Shown here: positions 8,076 through 10,941 of the stretch, piece after piece
Position numbering within the stretch: position 1 is the first letter of the stretch
How the letters are laid out: each line of letters starts with the position of its first letter
From: Phoronis ovalis
Lineage: Eukaryota > Phoronida > Phoronidae
Reading direction: 5' to 3'
NCBI GenBank assembly: GCA_028565635.1
Contig: JAOXYB010058102.1
Coordinates: forward strand, 1 to 10,941
DNA: 10,941 nucleotides
The notes under the pieces: model-generated
The model's input: the letters and a program-made list of their open reading frames with translations, nothing else
Told to the model about the DNA's origin: nothing
Database searches by the model: none
Translations under genes and position numbers: made by a program

Positions 8076-8720
8076 GCTTCTCTATATTTTATAGCAACAG
8101 AAATCTAAGAAAATAACATCTAGCCCAGACTTTGTTTGCTGTAGAATTATTCCCACTTCTAATATATAAACTGGCCTATAACAGATGAACTGTATACAGA
8201 GCCTATTGGACTGATGTGTATATATTATTATTCAAGTAGTGAGGCTTCTTTGTTTGACAGCAAGTTCTAATCCTAAAATCTGTTACGTAGATCTTCATTG
8301 AATTTTTTTTAAGTTTGAATCTTATTTATATTTCTTTTTCGAATTTGTCAACTGTTGCTGCCAAAGCATTTAAGCGATGATTTACTAAAAATGAACTTCC
8401 GTATTCGCTATATTTGCTCACCTTTCGACCAAATTTATATTGCCTGGATACATTATTTCATTAAATTAATGTATCATCAAATAGACATTCATTCTGTTTT
8501 AAAGCTATTATTGTTTTAACATTGGAGACCTCATTACTAGATCCTAAGTTCTATATATGCAAACTATTATGTATTTGTTCTTGTTCATAGTATTTCAGAT
8601 CCTATATCCATGCTGCTAACATGACTTTATTAACAGTGCGACATAATAATGCTTATGGAAATGGCTTCTTATTATTTCATTATGATTTTAATATTTTGTA
8701 TGTTTTTAACTAACCAAAAG

Positions 8721-8819
8721 GATTACCACCCTGTTCTGAGTCGACCAATGGTTTTACAGAGTGCTAAAAAAGTTGAATGGACTAATATTAACAAAGGCGT
8801 TAATTCTTATGATGCATTG
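8721..8819 (+). CDS. Exon 10b: alternative copy B
   Basis: Acceptor ttaactaaccaaaag, with a perfect branch-point-like ctaac but a weak pyrimidine tract, and donor TTG|gtaaca bound 99 nt, 33 codons, phase 0 at both ends. DYHPVLSRPMVLQSAKKV and EWTNIN are closer to vertebrate VLGRPMVL...VQWTNV than exon 10a is. It aligns with 10a without gaps through codon 23 (SRP at 7-9, Trp20, Asn22, Ile23), then has about five extra residues before SYDAL. The Asp of the pocket is kept, but the Tyr is shifted by one position. If the donor is ignored, the frame continues 14 codons to TGA at 8862-8864. Homology is clear; use as an alternative to 10a is inferred. Confidence 0.85.
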
Positions 8820-8864
8820 GTAACAGGCTTCTCTGTTGTTTCTTTTTTCATTCATAAATACTGA
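8820..8864 (+). other. Possible read-through tail of exon 10b
   Basis: If the gtaaca donor of exon 10b is not used, translation continues VTGFSVVSFFIHKY and stops at TGA 8862-8864. An AATAAA lies about 370 bp further at 9231. Together these could make an alternative last exon, giving a protein that ends just after the VWA domain, without Cache, delta or membrane anchor. The donor fits consensus moderately, so retention is plausible but unproven. Confidence 0.3.
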
Positions 8865-8934
8865 TGATTATCTCCCTTGATTTGTATGGTTAAACAGGGG
8901 AGCTAATTTGAAGTTTTTTCTTGGTAGAAAACTT

Positions 8935-8953
8935 GTTTTGTTTTGTTTTGTTT
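8935..8953. repeat. TTTTG microsatellite
   Basis: Three to four tandem TTTTG units followed by TTTAG. It makes an acceptor-like tract, but phase 0 after it stops within ten codons. Confidence 0.8.
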
Positions 8954-9230
8954 AGATTGAAATTTACTGGACAGTTCTTTTCTGAACTGACAGTTCTTTA
9001 TAAAGCCAACCTTTCTTTTTCGTTACCTTGCATTCATTTTCACTTCTAGAATGGTATGCATTTGTTGCTCATTTTGTTTCTGTTCTTGAAATGTTTGCAC
9101 ATAATAATGTAAAACAGATATGTTTGTGCTAAATAATGTTGTGGTGTGCTTGTATGGTGTATTGTGAAAAAGTGTGAATGCTTGTATTACATGTGTTTAT
9201 TCATTCTGTGAAACAATTTATGCGAAGTTA

Positions 9231-9236
9231 AATAAA
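9231..9236 (+). promoter_or_regulatory. AATAAA, possible polyadenylation signal
   Basis: A canonical AATAAA hexamer downstream of the exon 10b read-through stop. AATAAA is common by chance in AT-rich introns, so it matters only if exon 10b serves as a terminal exon. Confidence 0.25.
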
Positions 9237-9662
9237 CGTTAGGGTCAGTTCCATTACGAAGAGGGTGCTCTGAACGTAACTCTTCAGTTGCATTACATTT
9301 ATTGCAGCCTGCTAGTTTTGTACTATCCCTTAGTTATGTTTTAATTTTTGCGTGTGGTATCAGTTTTGTATAACTTGTGGTTTGATTGGTTAATATTATT
9401 TTAGCTTAGAACTGGAGGTCAGAGTGTAAGTTGTTGCTATGTTATGATTTTGTACTTGCGCTTTTTGCTTTCCTGCATCCGGAGGTATTACATGCATGTT
9501 GTGCTTATGCATAAATATGCTTCCTATGCTTAGCTTATTATTTTTTTACAGATACGTTATTAATAGATTTATCATGTGGTAAAACTTCAAAATATATTGA
9601 AAACTAAATATTAGGTGTTGATTTTTAAAGCAAAATTTGTTTTTTTGGAAGTTTTTTTTTGA

Positions 9663-9697
9663 CAGGTCACATATGCTTTACATGTTTTTGTGACCTG
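9663..9697. repeat. Perfect 9-bp inverted repeat
   Basis: CAGGTCACA at 9663-9671 and TGTGACCTG at 9689-9697 are exact reverse complements separated by 17 nt. It could be a small hairpin in the intron; the arms contain AGGTCA, the nuclear-receptor half-site, but the spacing is too wide for a usual response element. Confidence 0.5.
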
Positions 9698-10656
9698 ATT
9701 ATGACAGTTCTACATAAAATCTGCTTTCCTACTTCTAGAGGGAAACATTTTGCTTCGATCGACACAGAAAAAATAATCTGTAACATAGAGAAATAATTAC
9801 TTCTAAAATCATAATAAGGCTAACTATGCAAGAAGCATTTGAAGTTTTATTACGTAATTATTAGGATTTACTCATTTCACAACTTCATGCCATGCTAAAT
9901 ATATATATGTTGTATATATAGTATTTCCACATTTTTTTTTTTCATATAGTTATACATTATTTAGAATTCTAAGTACTATTAGTATGTTTGATTGTTTAGT
10001 AGAAGTGATTTTTTTTGCACTGTAGTTGCTTCATGCATATGATTTTTTCTTTATAATACTACCAAAGATTATATGCATGCTACATCATTTAACAAAATTT
10101 AATAAGTACAATCTTTTCAAAAATTGGCAAGTATATAATTTCACGTATTGGCATGTATCAGATATAAACAAAAGATACTTTATCTTGATATCATATGCTA
10201 ATTACTTAATATCCCTTCAGTAACCCGTTGTTGTAGCCTGGACATATATAAGAGACAAATTAAATTTTATTTACAAAGAATTTCTCTGCTCAAAAAAATA
10301 TCTGTTGCAATAATTCTTTTGTATAAAAGTTATTGATTGGAAAAAGTGTAGTAATTTCTCACTGCATTGTTTTACAAAGTAACATATAAAAAAGCTGAGT
10401 CATGGTGTTACCTTTATTAAATATTAATTTTTGCATATAAATACCAAAAACTAAATAGAAAATGTAAATTTTAAATAATTTGTATCTTGTACTCATTTCA
10501 TGTGTTGCTTTTGGTGGTTACACATTTTTGATTGAAATCAATGTATATCTTATAGAATGCTTCTAATGAGGTTTGTAAAACATAGCACTATGCACTATGC
10601 TGGCTTTAGGTTGCAGTAGGAAGGGAATCTTGTATTGTAAAAAAAATGCCTCAAAA

Positions 10657-10662
10657 AATAAA
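10657..10662 (+). promoter_or_regulatory. AATAAA, possible polyadenylation signal
   Basis: A second canonical AATAAA inside an A-rich run. No coding frame leading to it is recognised, so it may be chance. Confidence 0.15.
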
Positions 10663-10866
10663 GCACTTGGATAATCTTAGAAAATTATAGTTTCCTCATA
10701 TTTCACTTGGAATTTAATTTCTGTTTCTGACATAAAACTTAATCTTTTTATTAATTTAAACCCTGCTGTTCATTGTTAACACTGCAAACTGGAGTCAGCA
10801 AATGGATAAAATGCAAATCTGAAAGAAAAGGAAATTATTTCACCTCCTCTTTAAAAAATTATGATT

Positions 10867-10941
10867 CAGGCCTACCTAACCAGCGTAGACTCGAACCGTC
10901 AATCCGCATTCGCGGACCTGTTTCCTACCATTCGAACCCGT
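10867..10941. repeat. GC-rich tRNA-like/repeat edge, cut by window end
   Basis: Base composition changes abruptly from AT-rich to about half GC. On the minus strand two B-box-like motifs occur about 41 bp apart: GGTTCGAGTCT (10 of 11 against GGTTCGANTCC) and GGTTCGAATGG. Between them is a TCCGC/GCGGA hairpin (10903-10907 with 10912-10916). The T-stem does not pair, so it is not a functional tRNA gene as seen. A tRNA-derived SINE or another inserted repeat is possible; the rest lies outside the window. Confidence 0.35.

Larger units (their letters stand above)
6627..10941 (+). other. Long alternative-exon intron, 3' constitutive exon absent
   Basis: Apart from the exon 10 copies and repeats listed separately, this region is AT-rich with many stops. 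The next conserved alpha-2/delta block, equivalent to vertebrate GLVITGTLPVF, was not found on the plus strand, so the intron is over 4.3 kb measured from exon 10a, against 230-772 bp for the others. The length itself fits a region that houses alternative exons. Short phase-0 blocks after good acceptors at 6767 and 7621, and possible microexons at 9405 and 10556, are discussed as findings. Confidence 0.6.

Noticed and set aside
8649-8720. Coding reading upstream of exon 10b from ATG 8649
   Set aside because: The hydrophobic stretch is AT-rich intron sequence; homology begins exactly at the AG at 8719-8720.
10870-10941. Functional tRNA gene on the minus strand
   Set aside because: B-box-like motifs are present, but the T-stem does not pair and no cloverleaf or acceptor stem can be folded from what is visible.

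Overview
This is an AT-rich, intron-dense eukaryotic window. It carries the middle part of one plus-strand gene for a voltage-gated calcium channel alpha-2/delta subunit, of the alpha-2/delta-1/2 type. The evidence is a chain of ten GT-AG exons whose phases join perfectly into 347 codons. These spell the end of the VWA_N segment, the RRRPWY motif, a VWA domain with a DxSGS metal site, and the start of the post-VWA part of the extracellular Cache region. Divergence from vertebrate proteins, compact introns (230-772 bp) and AT-rich introns with small repeats suggest an invertebrate animal; I cannot name the species. The gene is open at both ends: the signal peptide, most of Cache, the delta part and the membrane anchor lie outside.

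Layout: 1-1271 is intron or upstream sequence with degenerate repeats. 1272-6626 holds ten exons, with introns of phase 0,1,1,2,0,0,0,0,0. A 192-bp inverted-repeat element with target duplications sits in intron 2. 6627-10941 is one long intronic region that holds extra exon-like blocks, a second copy of a dispersed repeat and possible polyadenylation signals. The next expected constitutive exon was not found.

The main discovery candidate is a set of related phase 0/0 exons at the VWA-Cache junction. Exon 10a (6540-6626), a candidate 10c (7191-7274) and 10b (8721-8819) look like homologous alternatives, with a decayed copy at about 7032-7139. They encode the short segment that in vertebrate alpha-2/delta-1 carries Tyr450 and Asp452 of the amino-acid/gabapentin pocket. 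If they are spliced as alternatives, the animal would swap one wall of the ligand pocket while keeping the Arg/Trp wall, encoded by exon 4, constant. Exon 10b can also read through its donor to a stop, followed by AATAAA, which would give a truncated soluble form.

No bacterial genes, CRISPR array or rRNA is seen, and no convincing tRNA. Most open frames in the window are chance frames in introns.
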